Shown: in pieces, positions 1-9,332 of the stretch | Layout: every line of letters starts with the position of its first letter | Position numbering within the stretch: position 1 is the first letter of the stretch | From: Suilimivivens sp045586385 | GTDB lineage: Bacteria > Bacillota > Clostridia > Lachnospirales > Lachnospiraceae | DNA length: 64,000 nt | NCBI GenBank assembly: GCA_045586385.1 | Contig: JAZNAE010000091.1 | Location: forward strand, 186,001-250,000 | Direction of reading: 5' to 3' | Notes under the pieces: generated by a model | The model's input: only the letters and a program-made list of their open reading frames with translations | Database searches by the model: none | What the model was told of the DNA's origin: nothing | Made by a program: the position numbers and the translations under genes

Positions 1-471
1 AGATATGCAACCCCTTATCGCGAAGTTGCCGGACTATTAACAGATATCGGAACAGAAGAATTGGCACACATGGAAATGGTATCCGCCATTGTTTACCAAC
101 TTACAAAAGATTTATCCATGGAAGAAATCGAAGAAAGCGGATTTGACAAATATTATGTGGACCATACTGCAGGTCTTTGGCCGCAGGCAGCCGGTGGTGT
201 CCCCTTTAATGCCTGTGTCTTCCAGTCGAAAGGTGATGTAATCACCGATTTGTTTGAAGATATGGCTGCTGAGCAAAAAGCCAGAACAACTTATGACAAT
301 ATTCTTCGTCTCGTTCATGACAACGACATTTGTGAACCTATTAAATTCCTCCGTGCAAGAGAAATTGTTCACTTCCAGCGATTTGGCGAGGCTCTGCGCA
401 TTGTGCAGGATAAGTTGGATTCCAAAAACTTCTATGCCTTTAATCCCGGATTTGATAAATGCAAATCCTAA
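1..471 (+). CDS. cotJC: Manganese catalase / CotJC-family spore coat protein (5' end missing)
   Basis: The reading frame is open from base 1, so the N-terminus lies outside the window; 156 residues are visible. They match the C-terminal part of the ferritin-like manganese catalase family that includes the Bacillus spore coat protein CotJC. Metal-ligand motifs are visible: EELAHMEM (E-x-x-H) near the start and REIVHFQRFGEALR near the end. GGVPFNACVF is also typical of the family. The family decomposes hydrogen peroxide at a di-manganese site; CotJC members sit in the spore coat. It converges on proA across a shared hairpin terminator. Whether it is a coat protein or a vegetative catalase cannot be told from this fragment; CotJA/CotJB would be expected upstream, outside the window. 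Confidence 0.85.
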   Translation, partial: RYATPYREVAGLLTDIGTEELAHMEMVSAIVYQLTKDLSMEEIEESGFDKYYVDHTAGLWPQAAGGVPFNACVFQSKGDVITDLFEDMAAEQKARTTYDNILRLVHDNDICEPIKFLRAREIVHFQRFGEALRIVQDKLDSKNFYAFNPGFDKCKS

Positions 472-487
472 CCTCCTTATTTTCACA

Positions 488-520
488 AAAAGCTGTTGCA
501 TAATTTGTGCAACAGCTTTT
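488..520. terminator. Bidirectional hairpin terminator between cotJC and proA
   Basis: A perfect 13-bp inverted repeat (AAAAGCTGTTGCA / TGCAACAGCTTTT) with a 7-nt loop lies between two convergent genes. The A-run on one arm and T-run on the other make it usable from both sides. Confidence 0.85.
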
Positions 521-532
521 ACATAACTCATT

Positions 533-1777
533 TTATCCCCTGATTTGACCGTTTCCTTGAATGGTATATTTGTAGGATGTCAGTTCTTTTAATCCCATGG
601 GCCCCCTGGCATGAAGCTTTTGTGTACTGATACCGATTTCTGCTCCAAATCCGAACTCAAATCCATCTGTAAATCTGGTGGATGCATTGACATAAACACA
701 TGCGGCATCTACATCCCTCATAAATTTTTCTGCATTTTCCGTATTCTGTGTAATAATGGCTTCAGAGTGTTTTGTATTATATTTATTGATATGTGCAATT
801 GCCTCATCCACATCTGCAACCACTTTTACGGAAATAATATAATCCAGATATTCTGTAGCATAATCTTCTTCTGTTACGGGAATACACTCTATCACTTCTG
901 CAGTCTTTTCATCACCGCGGATTTCCACTTGTTTTTCTTTTAATTTATTTGCTATTAAGGGTAATATTTTATCTTTTATCTTTTCATGTATAACCAAAGA
1001 TTCACAGGCATTGCATACACCGATTCTTTGTGTCTTTGCATTAAAAATAATCGAAACTGCCATCTCAATGTCCGCGGATTCATCCACATAAATATGGCAA
1101 TTTCCCGTTCCTGTTTCAATAACCGGAATGGTACTGTTTTCTACTACACTGCGGATTAGTCCTGCTCCGCCTCTTGGAATTAACACATCCACATATTCCT
1201 TCATACGCATAAATTCCTGGGTTATGCTTCTGTCCGTAGCCTCAATTAATTGAATGGCATCTTCTCTCACATTACATGTAACAAGAGCTTCTCTTATCAC
1301 ATCCGTAATCGCTTTATTGGAATGAATTGCATCGCTTCCGCCTTTTAAAATAACTGCATTTCCGGTTTTAAAACATAATGCAAAAGCATCTGATGTTACA
1401 TTCGGTCGTGATTCATAAATAATCCCGATTACTCCCATGGGAACCCTTTTCTTTTCAATCATTAAACCATTCGCACACACAGAAGACTCCATCACTTCAC
1501 CTACGGGATCAGGTAATTCTATGACCTGCAAAACGCCTTCTGCCAATCCGTTTATCCTTTCGTCATTTAGACGAAGACGGTCTAATTTCCCGACATGCAT
1601 ACCATTTTCTTCCCCGGCCTTAATATCAATGGCATTTGCTGCAAGAATAACATCTTTCTTATCCAAAAGTGCATTTGCCACACATTTGAGTGCTGCATTC
1701 TTTTCTTCTGTTGTCAATTTTTGCAATTCATATTTTGCAACAACTGCCTTTTTACCAAGTTCATGTAACTGATTCAT
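533..1777 (-). CDS. proA: Gamma-glutamyl phosphate reductase
   Basis: ProA reduces gamma-glutamyl phosphate to glutamate semialdehyde with NADPH, the second step of proline synthesis, in the cytosol. The 414-residue length is standard. The catalytic cysteine sits in RIGVCNACES (Cys255), and the C-terminal signature EIGISTQKLHARGPMGLKEL is intact. The ATG is followed by MNQLHELGKKA, and a purine-rich ribosome site (AAAGGAGAAAAAGGG) precedes it. It is the last gene of the leftward run, 25 bp after the formyl-THF cyclo-ligase gene. The usual partner proB (glutamate 5-kinase) is not adjacent and was not seen in the window. Confidence 0.97.
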   Translation of the reverse strand: MNQLHELGKKAVVAKYELQKLTTEEKNAALKCVANALLDKKDVILAANAIDIKAGEENGMHVGKLDRLRLNDERINGLAEGVLQVIELPDPVGEVMESSVCANGLMIEKKRVPMGVIGIIYESRPNVTSDAFALCFKTGNAVILKGGSDAIHSNKAITDVIREALVTCNVREDAIQLIEATDRSITQEFMRMKEYVDVLIPRGGAGLIRSVVENSTIPVIETGTGNCHIYVDESADIEMAVSIIFNAKTQRIGVCNACESLVIHEKIKDKILPLIANKLKEKQVEIRGDEKTAEVIECIPVTEEDYATEYLDYIISVKVVADVDEAIAHINKYNTKHSEAIITQNTENAEKFMRDVDAACVYVNASTRFTDGFEFGFGAEIGISTQKLHARGPMGLKELTSYKYTIQGNGQIRG

Positions 1778-1802
1778 CCCTTTTTCTCCTTTATATTATC
1801 CT

Positions 1803-2390
1803 TTATCGTTTCATAACTGTGTTTTCCGTAATCACATAGTCCATCCTTTTATCATGTGTTTCTGTCGGAATTTCCTTGGTTATCTGACAGGAAAAAGCCA
1901 GACCGACTTTTATAATTGTATCATATTTATGTATAAATCTGTCATAAAAACCTTTTCCGTATCCCATTCTGTAAAATTCATGATCAAAAACTGCTCCCGG
2001 AACAAGCATAAGACAATTCTTTTCTTTACACACTTTTTCCGTTAATCTTGTAAGATTATTTTCTTCCGGTTCTCTGATCCCCTGATATCCCGGTCTTAAA
2101 TCATCATAAGATTTAATTTCATAAAAAGAAATATCAAAACCTTCTACTTTCGGAGCGTACACCAGCTTACCACTTTCCGGTTTGAGAAGCTCCTCTACCA
2201 ATCCGGTCGTCATAACCTCAGACCGATAATCCATATATACAAGAATCGCTTCAGCCTTCTGATAACATTCAAGAGTTTTTATATGATTCCATATTTCCCT
2301 GCTTTTCTCTTTCCGTTCGGTTAAAGACAAATTATCTCTGCGCATCAAATATTTACTTCGAATACTTTGCTTGCTGCTTCTCTCTTCCAT
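1803..2390 (-). CDS. fau: 5-formyltetrahydrofolate cyclo-ligase
   Basis: This enzyme converts 5-formyl-THF to 5,10-methenyl-THF with ATP, returning a storage or inhibitory folate to the one-carbon pool. The 195-residue length fits. The family motif GYGKGFYDRF is at residues 143-152, preceded by PGAVFD, and basic residues near the N-terminus (RSKYLMRRDNLS) fit the ATP-binding start. It lies 12 bp downstream of the COG2509 oxidoreductase gene and just before proA, so the three are probably co-transcribed. It adds to the other folate genes in the window (fhs, folD). Confidence 0.93.
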   Translation of the reverse strand: MEERSSKQSIRSKYLMRRDNLSLTERKEKSREIWNHIKTLECYQKAEAILVYMDYRSEVMTTGLVEELLKPESGKLVYAPKVEGFDISFYEIKSYDDLRPGYQGIREPEENNLTRLTEKVCKEKNCLMLVPGAVFDHEFYRMGYGKGFYDRFIHKYDTIIKVGLAFSCQITKEIPTETHDKRMDYVITENTVMKR

Positions 2391-2402
2391 AAATCGTCCT
2401 CC

Positions 2403-4013
2403 TTAGTTGTTTTGGGTAATATGAAGTGCAATTGCTTCCGCCACCTTTATTCCGTCCATTGCCGCCGATGTAATACCACCGGCATATCCGGCTCCTTCAC
2501 CACAGGGATATAGCCCTTTTATCGTAGATTCTAAATTTTCATCACGCAATATCTTAATCGGTGAGGATGTCCGGCTCTCCACTCCTTCTACCAATACGGA
2601 ATCATGCGCAAACCCTTGAATCATATTACCAAACTGTTCCATCCCTTCTACAAATGCAACATTGAGTTCTTGCGGCAATATCTCATGTACAGGTGCAATC
2701 GCCCATTTCCCTTTAATGGATGGCATAATCTCATCGTTCAATGTGTTTTCTGCCGTTTGCACATCCTCCGTATATCCAATATTCTTTTTAAAATCTCCGT
2801 AACGCTCTACAGGAATATTGCCTTTTCCGATCCGGTATGCATTTTCTTCTAACTTACGTTGAAAAGACACTCCTGAAAGGGGATGATTGCTTCCAAAGTC
2901 TTTGGGTGTGACAGATATGATAATGGCACTGTTCGCATTTATGCCGTCACGGGCATGATAACTCATGCCATTTACCGCAAGCCTGCCTTCTTCCGACGAT
3001 GCATTTACCACAAAACCGCCGGGACACATACAAAAAGAATAAACACCCCTTCCGTCTTTTGCAGAAGCAGTCACTTTATATGGTGCACTCCCTAAAGCAT
3101 CAATATGCCAATCTCCATACTGCGACAGATTAATCCATTTCTGTGGATGTTCTACACGAAATCCCACAGCAAATGGTTTCGCCTCCATCTCCATGCCTAT
3201 ATCATATAGCATCTGAAATGTATCTCTTGCACTATGCCCCGGTGCAAGAACAACATAATCTGCCATAATACGTTCTGATTCATTCACTATAACCGCTTTT
3301 ATTTTTTGATCTTTTGTTTCAAATCCGGTTACTTTTGAAGAAAAGTATATTTCTCCTCCCATGGAAAGAATCTTGTTCCTCATATTTACTATAACGGTTC
3401 TTAACACATCCGTACCGATATGAGGCTTATAATCATAAAGAATATCCTCATCGGCACCTTCTTTTACAAATATAGATAAAACCTCTTTGTTTCGACCATA
3501 TTTATCCTTTACAAGAGTGTTTAACTTACCGTCAGAAAAGGTTCCGGCTCCTCCTTCCCCGAACTGTACATTTGATTCTTCGGACAGTTTTCCTGTTTTC
3601 CAAAAAGTTTCTACATCTTTTGCCCGCTCTTCCATTGCTTTTCCGCGTTCCAATAAAATGGGACGAAATCCTGCTCTTGCAAGCATATATCCACAAAATA
3701 ATCCTGCCGGTCCGGTTCCGATAATGACAGGACGAATTCCTCCCTGATAGTCTGATACCGGAAATTGATATGTCTGTTTGGTTTGCAGAATCACCTGTTT
3801 TTTATCACAACGCTTCCAGACATTTTTTTCATCTTTCACTTCTACATCAATGATATAATTGAAATAAAGTTCAGGCTTCTTCCTTGCATCTATGGAACGC
3901 CTGACTATTTCCATTTTTGTAATTTTATCTGTTCGAAGAAGTTTCTGCACCTTTTTTATCAAATCTTCCTTTGAATGTGCAATAGGTAACTTCAATTGAT
4001 TAATTCTCAGCAT
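2403..4013 (-). CDS. FAD-dependent oxidoreductase of the COG2509 type, function unknown
   Basis: A 536-residue flavoprotein with a dinucleotide-binding motif at residues 99-104 (GTGPAG), preceded by about 95 residues that form an N-terminal domain typical of this family. The motif QFGEGGAGTFSDGKLNT after the Rossmann segment and CGEGAGYAGGITSAAMDGI near the C-terminus are hallmarks of the conserved bacterial FAD-dependent dehydrogenases of COG2509. The substrate is not known. It is cytosolic, with no signal peptide or membrane segment. It lies 29 bp downstream of a second, unrelated flavoprotein gene (HI0933 type); the pairing suggests shared expression but gives no substrate. Confidence 0.85.
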   Translation of the reverse strand: MLRINQLKLPIAHSKEDLIKKVQKLLRTDKITKMEIVRRSIDARKKPELYFNYIIDVEVKDEKNVWKRCDKKQVILQTKQTYQFPVSDYQGGIRPVIIGTGPAGLFCGYMLARAGFRPILLERGKAMEERAKDVETFWKTGKLSEESNVQFGEGGAGTFSDGKLNTLVKDKYGRNKEVLSIFVKEGADEDILYDYKPHIGTDVLRTVIVNMRNKILSMGGEIYFSSKVTGFETKDQKIKAVIVNESERIMADYVVLAPGHSARDTFQMLYDIGMEMEAKPFAVGFRVEHPQKWINLSQYGDWHIDALGSAPYKVTASAKDGRGVYSFCMCPGGFVVNASSEEGRLAVNGMSYHARDGINANSAIIISVTPKDFGSNHPLSGVSFQRKLEENAYRIGKGNIPVERYGDFKKNIGYTEDVQTAENTLNDEIMPSIKGKWAIAPVHEILPQELNVAFVEGMEQFGNMIQGFAHDSVLVEGVESRTSSPIKILRDENLESTIKGLYPCGEGAGYAGGITSAAMDGIKVAEAIALHITQNN

Positions 4014-4042
4014 CTTTTTACCTTTTCTACCTATTCTCTTCG

Positions 4043-5266
4043 TTAATATTTTCCTGCTGCATTCTTACCTGCAATATATCCGCTTGTCCACGCCCATTGC
4101 AGATTGTAGCCCCCGCATATTCCGTCAACATCCACCACTTCTCCGGCAAAAAACACCCCGGAAACTTTTTGCGATTCCATATTTGTGGTTATTTCCTCAA
4201 AACTCACTCCACCTGCACTAACCTGTGCATTAGACATACCGTTTGTATCCGTAATATGTATTTTGAGATGACGATATCCCTGCAGAAATTTTTGCACCCG
4301 CGAATAGCCAATATTTATAATGATATCATCCGGTTTATATCCATATTTTTTGATCAACGCCTGATGTATTTTTTTATTGACGGTTCCATTTAAAAAATCT
4401 TCCAATTTTACATGCTTCATACTTTCGTATCTGGATTGAAACATCTCCTCAAACGCATCATCCGAATAATCCGGAAATAAATCTACAATAATATGAACGT
4501 CCTTTTTACTATCTACCGCATATGCCGCAATTCGGCTTATTTGAAAAACAGGTATTCCGGAAAGACCATAATCCGTAAATTGTACTTCGCCCTGTTCATA
4601 TGCTTCTTCCTTGCCGTTTAAAAAAAGAGTAATCTTTGCCTGACATCTCACACCGGCCATTGCTTTTAAGAAATTTTCATCGGATCTTAACTGAACCAAT
4701 GCCGGAACCGGTTTCTTAACAGAATGTCCATACTCTTTTGCCAATAGATATCCGCTGAGTCCTTCTTTATTTTTTTTGGATGCCGGTCCTCCACATGCTA
4801 TAATAATTCTGTCGAACTCATATTTCTTTTCTTCTGTTGTAATTACATGACATTTTTTCTCTTTATTATAATAAGATGCTAAAACTGTCCGTCCACATTC
4901 CACATTTATTTTTTTCTCGTCAAGTAATCTTCTCCAAAAATCCAAAACAACGGCTGCTTGTTCCGAATATGGATAAATATATCCGTTTTTATCCCTCAGC
5001 ATCAACCCATGCTTTTCAAAAAAAGACAGCGTATGACTTACGTCAAATTCAGAAAAAATACATTGTAATTTTTCTTTGTCAGCACAGTAATATTTTCCCA
5101 TATCAAAATCATAATTACTGAGATTACATTTACCGTTTCCTGTCACCAGTATCTTCTTACCGACTCTGTCATTCTTTTCTATTAAGGTTACTTTAGCACC
5201 ATGTTCGGCTGCTGAAACAGCTGCCATCATCCCAGATGCACCTGCCCCGATAATTCCCACTCTCAT
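4043..5266 (-). CDS. HI0933/BaiN-type NAD(P)/FAD-dependent oxidoreductase
   Basis: A 407-residue flavoprotein with an N-terminal FAD motif (GIIGAGASGMMAA, residues 3-15), KNDRVGKKILVTGNGKCNLSN directly after it split over the usual positions, and the C-terminal signature GICGGYNLQWAWTSG that closes this family. Members include proteins named BaiN/RdsA, linked to bile-acid or other reductions in some gut Clostridia, but most are uncharacterised. A role for this copy cannot be assigned from sequence. The gene lies 20 bp downstream of the BofC-like gene and may share its transcript. Confidence 0.85.
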   Translation of the reverse strand: MRVGIIGAGASGMMAAVSAAEHGAKVTLIEKNDRVGKKILVTGNGKCNLSNYDFDMGKYYCADKEKLQCIFSEFDVSHTLSFFEKHGLMLRDKNGYIYPYSEQAAVVLDFWRRLLDEKKINVECGRTVLASYYNKEKKCHVITTEEKKYEFDRIIIACGGPASKKNKEGLSGYLLAKEYGHSVKKPVPALVQLRSDENFLKAMAGVRCQAKITLFLNGKEEAYEQGEVQFTDYGLSGIPVFQISRIAAYAVDSKKDVHIIVDLFPDYSDDAFEEMFQSRYESMKHVKLEDFLNGTVNKKIHQALIKKYGYKPDDIIINIGYSRVQKFLQGYRHLKIHITDTNGMSNAQVSAGGVSFEEITTNMESQKVSGVFFAGEVVDVDGICGGYNLQWAWTSGYIAGKNAAGKY

Positions 5267-5286
5267 ATTATCATTTCCTGTCCTTT

Positions 5287-5931
5287 TTAACTGGAATATG
5301 ATTCCAAAAAGTGATACAACTCCTCTTCACTTTCTATATATTTCATATTCAGTATTTCCTTTTGCAGTTCTTCCGGCAATTTTTCCGTACAAATCCCCGT
5401 ATTCATATACATATATTTAAAATCTTCGTCATATACTACCACATAATTCTGTTCATTGATCAGATAAAAACCGTTTTTTTGTATCTCATAATTTTTCTTC
5501 ACAATTACTTTTTCCGGCGAAAATGATAAAAGTTCAATATTGGCAAATCCTTTTTCCAAATCTGTAAGAGATGGACTCTTCTCATATTCTTTTAAAGCCG
5601 CTTCCAACTTTTGTCTATTGTAACCTATATATTTATCAGGTGTCACTTCTTCATTTTCACTGGCAATTTGTTCGACCATATCATATGAAATTACAATATA
5701 GCTGGTATCGGCTGTAATAATAGGCTCGGTCGATAATGCTGTCTCCTTAACAAGTTCATCCTCATCTTGCACAACATGCTCCGGATTAATATTTTTTTCT
5801 ATTTCCACGTTTTCTGCATATATATCTCCCGGATAAAATATCTTTTGCATCAGGCTGTTTGAAACAAATCCCAAACCATACATTATCACCGGATAAACAA
5901 AAAATAAGCTGATACGTTTTACAAATTTCAT
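5287..5931 (-). CDS. Membrane-anchored protein with a BofC-like C-terminal domain
   Basis: A 214-residue protein with one N-terminal membrane segment (about residues 6-25) and a large extracytoplasmic part. The C-terminal 60 residues (NGFYLINEQNYVVVYDED to LPEELQKEI and EEELYHFLESYSS) resemble the C-terminal domain of BofC, the intermembrane inhibitor of the SpoIVB signalling protease in Bacillus sporulation; this is from memory of the family, not a search. The start is placed at ATG 5931 because AAAGGTGA lies 8 nt upstream; an upstream TTG at 5973 has no ribosome site. It follows the SpoVB-like flippase gene by 60 bp, which fits a sporulation or envelope role. Confidence 0.6.
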   Translation of the reverse strand: MKFVKRISLFFVYPVIMYGLGFVSNSLMQKIFYPGDIYAENVEIEKNINPEHVVQDEDELVKETALSTEPIITADTSYIVISYDMVEQIASENEEVTPDKYIGYNRQKLEAALKEYEKSPSLTDLEKGFANIELLSFSPEKVIVKKNYEIQKNGFYLINEQNYVVVYDEDFKYMYMNTGICTEKLPEELQKEILNMKYIESEEELYHFLESYSS

Positions 5932-5991
5932 GGTATAATCACCTTTTCTCTTTTTATAAACAGTATCAGCCAAAATAAGGCGGTTTATTCA

Positions 5992-7629
5992 TTACATAAA
6001 ATGTAATACTTTACCGATTTTAATAAGAATTCTTCCCATAAACATATTTTCCAATTCCCGCTCATTTAAACTTCTTATGGCGAGCAAAAGAATTATATAA
6101 ACCAAAATCCCCACCGGCAAACAAATACATAATGAAATCACTTCACCTGTCATTGGGACGAATGCTTTGTTGAGAAGCATTACAATAAGACCTGTTATTC
6201 CGGCAGATGCAATGGGAAATGCCACACTCCTAATCCACTCCTGTGTGTACTGATAATTTCTTATAATATAAATAAATCCGATTATTGTTAATACAGCATA
6301 AAAAACAATGTTTCCGATAATCAAAGCAATCATATCTAATTTTGTTTTCTGCAATAAAATCACAATAACCATTATATGCAATACTAATGCTATCCCGCCG
6401 CTTATCACCACATATTTTATTTTCCGCTGTCTTAAAAACATATGGGAGAATGTAATTCCAAATACATAAAAAACAATCCCAATGCTCGCCCACATAAGAT
6501 AATTTGCGGAATCTGCATTACTTCCTTCAAAAAACAAACTTAAAATATTCGATGATAAAACTGCTGTAAAAATGATGGAAGGCATCGTCCATATCATACA
6601 TTGATGAATAAATGTTCTCATCCGCTCTTTTAATACACGATACTCTTCTCGCTCCGCCAAAAAAACAAATCTTCTCACCGGCTCTAAACTTAACAAAGAA
6701 AGTATGACACATATAATTCCTACAACAGGCAAACACTTCCCGTAATAATTTCCCCACGTCAAAACCGGATTTTGTGATGTCTTCGAAAAATGCATAAACA
6801 GTATCGCGTCAACAAAAGTAATCGCATGAAACAGACAACCGAATGCAGCATATGGTAAAGCTGTTCCGATTATGATATGAATAATATGCGACTGCCTTTC
6901 CACATACTTTTGGGAATCACGAAACTCATTTCTTTTACTTCCCCTTTTATATATAAAAAACAAAACCAATATATGAAGAAAACAAATGACGGATGCCACA
7001 AGCACTCCTATTGTTGCCCCCAATGCTCCATATACAGCCGCAAAACTTTGATTCATAAGAAGTGCAGATACTTTGCCGCCATATCTATACAGTAAAATCG
7101 CACCAATTATTCCACCCAAAAATAGAATAACAGTCTCTAATATTTTAGAGTGAATTGCCGGCACTTTTGAGCCGTTTCCCTGAAAATATCCTCTGAAAAC
7201 ACCGGTTAATATATGAAAAAAAACTGCCGGAGCCATCATCCATAGGATTATTTTACAAACAGACATTTGCATTATTTTATCGGCGATTACCTGTCCACCT
7301 AAAAACATTACAAAACATATCATTCCACCAATGACACACGCTAAGGAAATTGCACTTTTCAATACCTTATCTGCATTTTTGTATTGTTCTCTTTTTGTAC
7401 GATAACGGACCATTGTTGCTGTAGCTTCTGACAGTCCGTAAGAAAAAAAGAATGTCAGAACCATAAACAACTCATATACTATTCCGTAATAACCAACGCC
7501 CTTTTCTCCAATCAAATGTACAAGGGGTATCCTGAAGATTAACATTAAAATATATGTAAATATGCAGGCGATTGCATAACTGTCTTTTCTGATTGTTTTT
7601 TCTCTTTTACTTCTATCGTACTTACTCAT
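5992..7629 (-). CDS. SpoVB-like polysaccharide flippase (MOP superfamily)
   Basis: A 545-residue integral membrane protein with about 14 hydrophobic segments in the layout of MOP/MviN-type lipid-linked oligosaccharide exporters. Family features include an early arginine-rich loop (FRIPLVHLIGEKGVGYYGI) and GVFRGYFQGNGSKVPA, typical of the SpoVB/YtgP group, which flips peptidoglycan precursors or other lipid-linked sugars across the membrane; SpoVB is needed for spore cortex. Which substrate applies here cannot be told. It is followed by the BofC-like gene and preceded, 25 bp away, by ybeY. Confidence 0.8.
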   Translation of the reverse strand: MSKYDRSKREKTIRKDSYAIACIFTYILMLIFRIPLVHLIGEKGVGYYGIVYELFMVLTFFFSYGLSEATATMVRYRTKREQYKNADKVLKSAISLACVIGGMICFVMFLGGQVIADKIMQMSVCKIILWMMAPAVFFHILTGVFRGYFQGNGSKVPAIHSKILETVILFLGGIIGAILLYRYGGKVSALLMNQSFAAVYGALGATIGVLVASVICFLHILVLFFIYKRGSKRNEFRDSQKYVERQSHIIHIIIGTALPYAAFGCLFHAITFVDAILFMHFSKTSQNPVLTWGNYYGKCLPVVGIICVILSLLSLEPVRRFVFLAEREEYRVLKERMRTFIHQCMIWTMPSIIFTAVLSSNILSLFFEGSNADSANYLMWASIGIVFYVFGITFSHMFLRQRKIKYVVISGGIALVLHIMVIVILLQKTKLDMIALIIGNIVFYAVLTIIGFIYIIRNYQYTQEWIRSVAFPIASAGITGLIVMLLNKAFVPMTGEVISLCICLPVGILVYIILLLAIRSLNERELENMFMGRILIKIGKVLHFM

Positions 7630-7654
7630 ATATACTCCTGTTATCCTATGTGTT

Positions 7655-8158
7655 TCAGATATCTCGGGTAATTCCTACCTTTTGTAGTATTTTTTCCTGT
7701 TTTTCTTCCATTATTTTTCGTTCTTCATCTTCCATATGATCATAACCACATAAATGAAGCAGACTGTGTGTGATCAAAAACGCAAACTCTCTTTTATAGG
7801 AATGTCCGAATTCATTTGCCTGATGTTTGATTTTCTCTGCCGAAATAATGATGTCACCCAACAAAAGTTCGCCGGATTCCGGATCAAAGCAATCCACTTC
7901 CCTCTCTTCCACAACAGAAAAATCACCTGCACACTGAAATTCTATCATGGGGAATGATAAAACATCTGTTGCCCTGTCAATCTCTCTGTGTTCCCTGTTA
8001 AACTCTCTGATTCCTTCATTATCCGTAACCAAAAGATTTACCTGTGCTTCATAAGGACATTTTTCCATTGTAAGTACTTCATCCATCAACAGCTCTACAA
8101 TCTGTTTCATATCAAATTCAAAAGAAATATCAGTTTCGTTTTCAACGTAAGAAATCAT
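7655..8158 (-). CDS. ybeY: Endoribonuclease YbeY
   Basis: YbeY is a zinc metalloprotein involved in 16S rRNA 3' maturation and ribosome quality control. The 167-residue protein carries the zinc-site motif HSLLHLCGYDH (His131, His135, His141); the second position is Ser rather than the common Gly. ATDVLSFP and GDIIIS, both conserved in the family, are present. Its start overlaps the end of the HD-protein gene by 17 bp, so the two are translationally coupled. The order phoH - HD protein - ybeY is the same as phoH - pgpH - ybeY in Bacillus subtilis. Confidence 0.95.
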   Translation of the reverse strand: MISYVENETDISFEFDMKQIVELLMDEVLTMEKCPYEAQVNLLVTDNEGIREFNREHREIDRATDVLSFPMIEFQCAGDFSVVEEREVDCFDPESGELLLGDIIISAEKIKHQANEFGHSYKREFAFLITHSLLHLCGYDHMEDEERKIMEEKQEKILQKVGITRDI

Positions 8159-9332
8159 AATATAATTTTTCCTCTGTCAGAATTTTTTTCATCTCTTCCA
8201 ATTCGCCGATTGATATATTGCTATTATTTAACAATCCGCCTTCTGTTTTCTTTTTAAAAACTGCCTGTACCAGCTTCTCATAATCTATTTTTGCAGCGGA
8301 ATCTTTTGAGAAAAGATAACTGATAGACGAAATCACCGTATCTGCCATCAATAATACAACCGTTTCTTTTAAAACTATCTGTTCCTGCTTGTCCAGAAAT
8401 TCTTTTAAAATATTTAACACCATTTCCGGATATTGATTTTCCTCCAATATTTGTTTGGTGTTTTCCCAATTATTTTCTCCGTTTATAATACCAATCTTAT
8501 GATAATAGCCACCTGCTTTGGCTGCCGCATCATTAAACCCCAATTTCTTTGCGATTCTGTCACAAAGATATGCCGTATGGATGGCATGATAATACTCGTC
8601 TTTGGAATACTCTTTTAACTTAACTAACAAAGGACATTCCGGATCATTAATATCCATATAAATATCTCTCGCCTTATTAATAACCGTAAAGCTGAAATAT
8701 CTGAGTATTATCATTAATAAAATCAGACAAATCATAACATTTCCTGCCGGAATAATAAACATCTGAATATGTAAACTCTCATTCACCATAAGAACTTCAT
8801 GAATACATAAACCAAGAAACTGCATTAAAAGAGAAATAAGAAGCGGCAGTCCGACTTTAAAACTTTCCGTCAAATAAGAAAACATCATTCCACCTGCAAT
8901 ACCGCACAGAAAATATATTACAAAAATATCCGCGTTCTCACTCCCTGACAACATAATGGTTATTAAAAGCAATGTACTGCCAGCACACATTCCGATTAAT
9001 TGATCAGAGAACAACATTAATGAAACAAATATAACAAGACAAGGCCAGCCGCCTTCCGGAAGCAGCGGTAACGCTACCCCCGCAACCAAAAAAAACAAAT
9101 ACAGGAATGTAAATCTATGAAAATTTTCATCATTGTCATATAAAAATAATTGTTTTTGTTTACTCACTTCAATTACAAAAAACATACAACCGCAAGCAAT
9201 CATAATTAAAATAATTATTTTTACAATTTCATAAATATTTTTTCCGTATAACCATGCTGCTGCGCCACTGACAATGATTGTCAGGAGTATTATGATTGCT
9301 TCCTGTAATCTGAATAATTTATTTTCTTTCAT
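8142..9332 (-). CDS. 7TM-HD protein at the PgpH locus, shortened and with a degenerate HD site
   Basis: A 396-residue membrane protein with about seven hydrophobic segments (residues 11-214) followed by an HD-type domain (about 235-375). By position it is the counterpart of PgpH, the membrane c-di-AMP phosphodiesterase, which is about 700 residues long. Here the large N-terminal extracellular domain is absent. The first histidines of the domain remain (YYHAIHTAYLCDRIA), but the HD pair of AYYHDIGK reads GYYHKIGI, and the downstream QHHG-type histidines are missing (FLDKQEQIV). A late Asp survives (LLMADTVISS). Loss of the metal ligands suggests it no longer hydrolyses c-di-AMP and may instead sense or scaffold. 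It overlaps phoH by 14 bp and ybeY by 17 bp. Confidence 0.8.
   Translation of the reverse strand: MKENKLFRLQEAIIILLTIIVSGAAAWLYGKNIYEIVKIIILIMIACGCMFFVIEVSKQKQLFLYDNDENFHRFTFLYLFFLVAGVALPLLPEGGWPCLVIFVSLMLFSDQLIGMCAGSTLLLITIMLSGSENADIFVIYFLCGIAGGMMFSYLTESFKVGLPLLISLLMQFLGLCIHEVLMVNESLHIQMFIIPAGNVMICLILLMIILRYFSFTVINKARDIYMDINDPECPLLVKLKEYSKDEYYHAIHTAYLCDRIAKKLGFNDAAAKAGGYYHKIGIINGENNWENTKQILEENQYPEMVLNILKEFLDKQEQIVLKETVVLLMADTVISSISYLFSKDSAAKIDYEKLVQAVFKKKTEGGLLNNSNISIGELEEMKKILTEEKLYYDFLR

Noticed and set aside
254..531. Open frames overlapping the cotJC 3' end on both strands
   Set aside because: They conflict with the clear manganese-catalase frame and run into the terminator.
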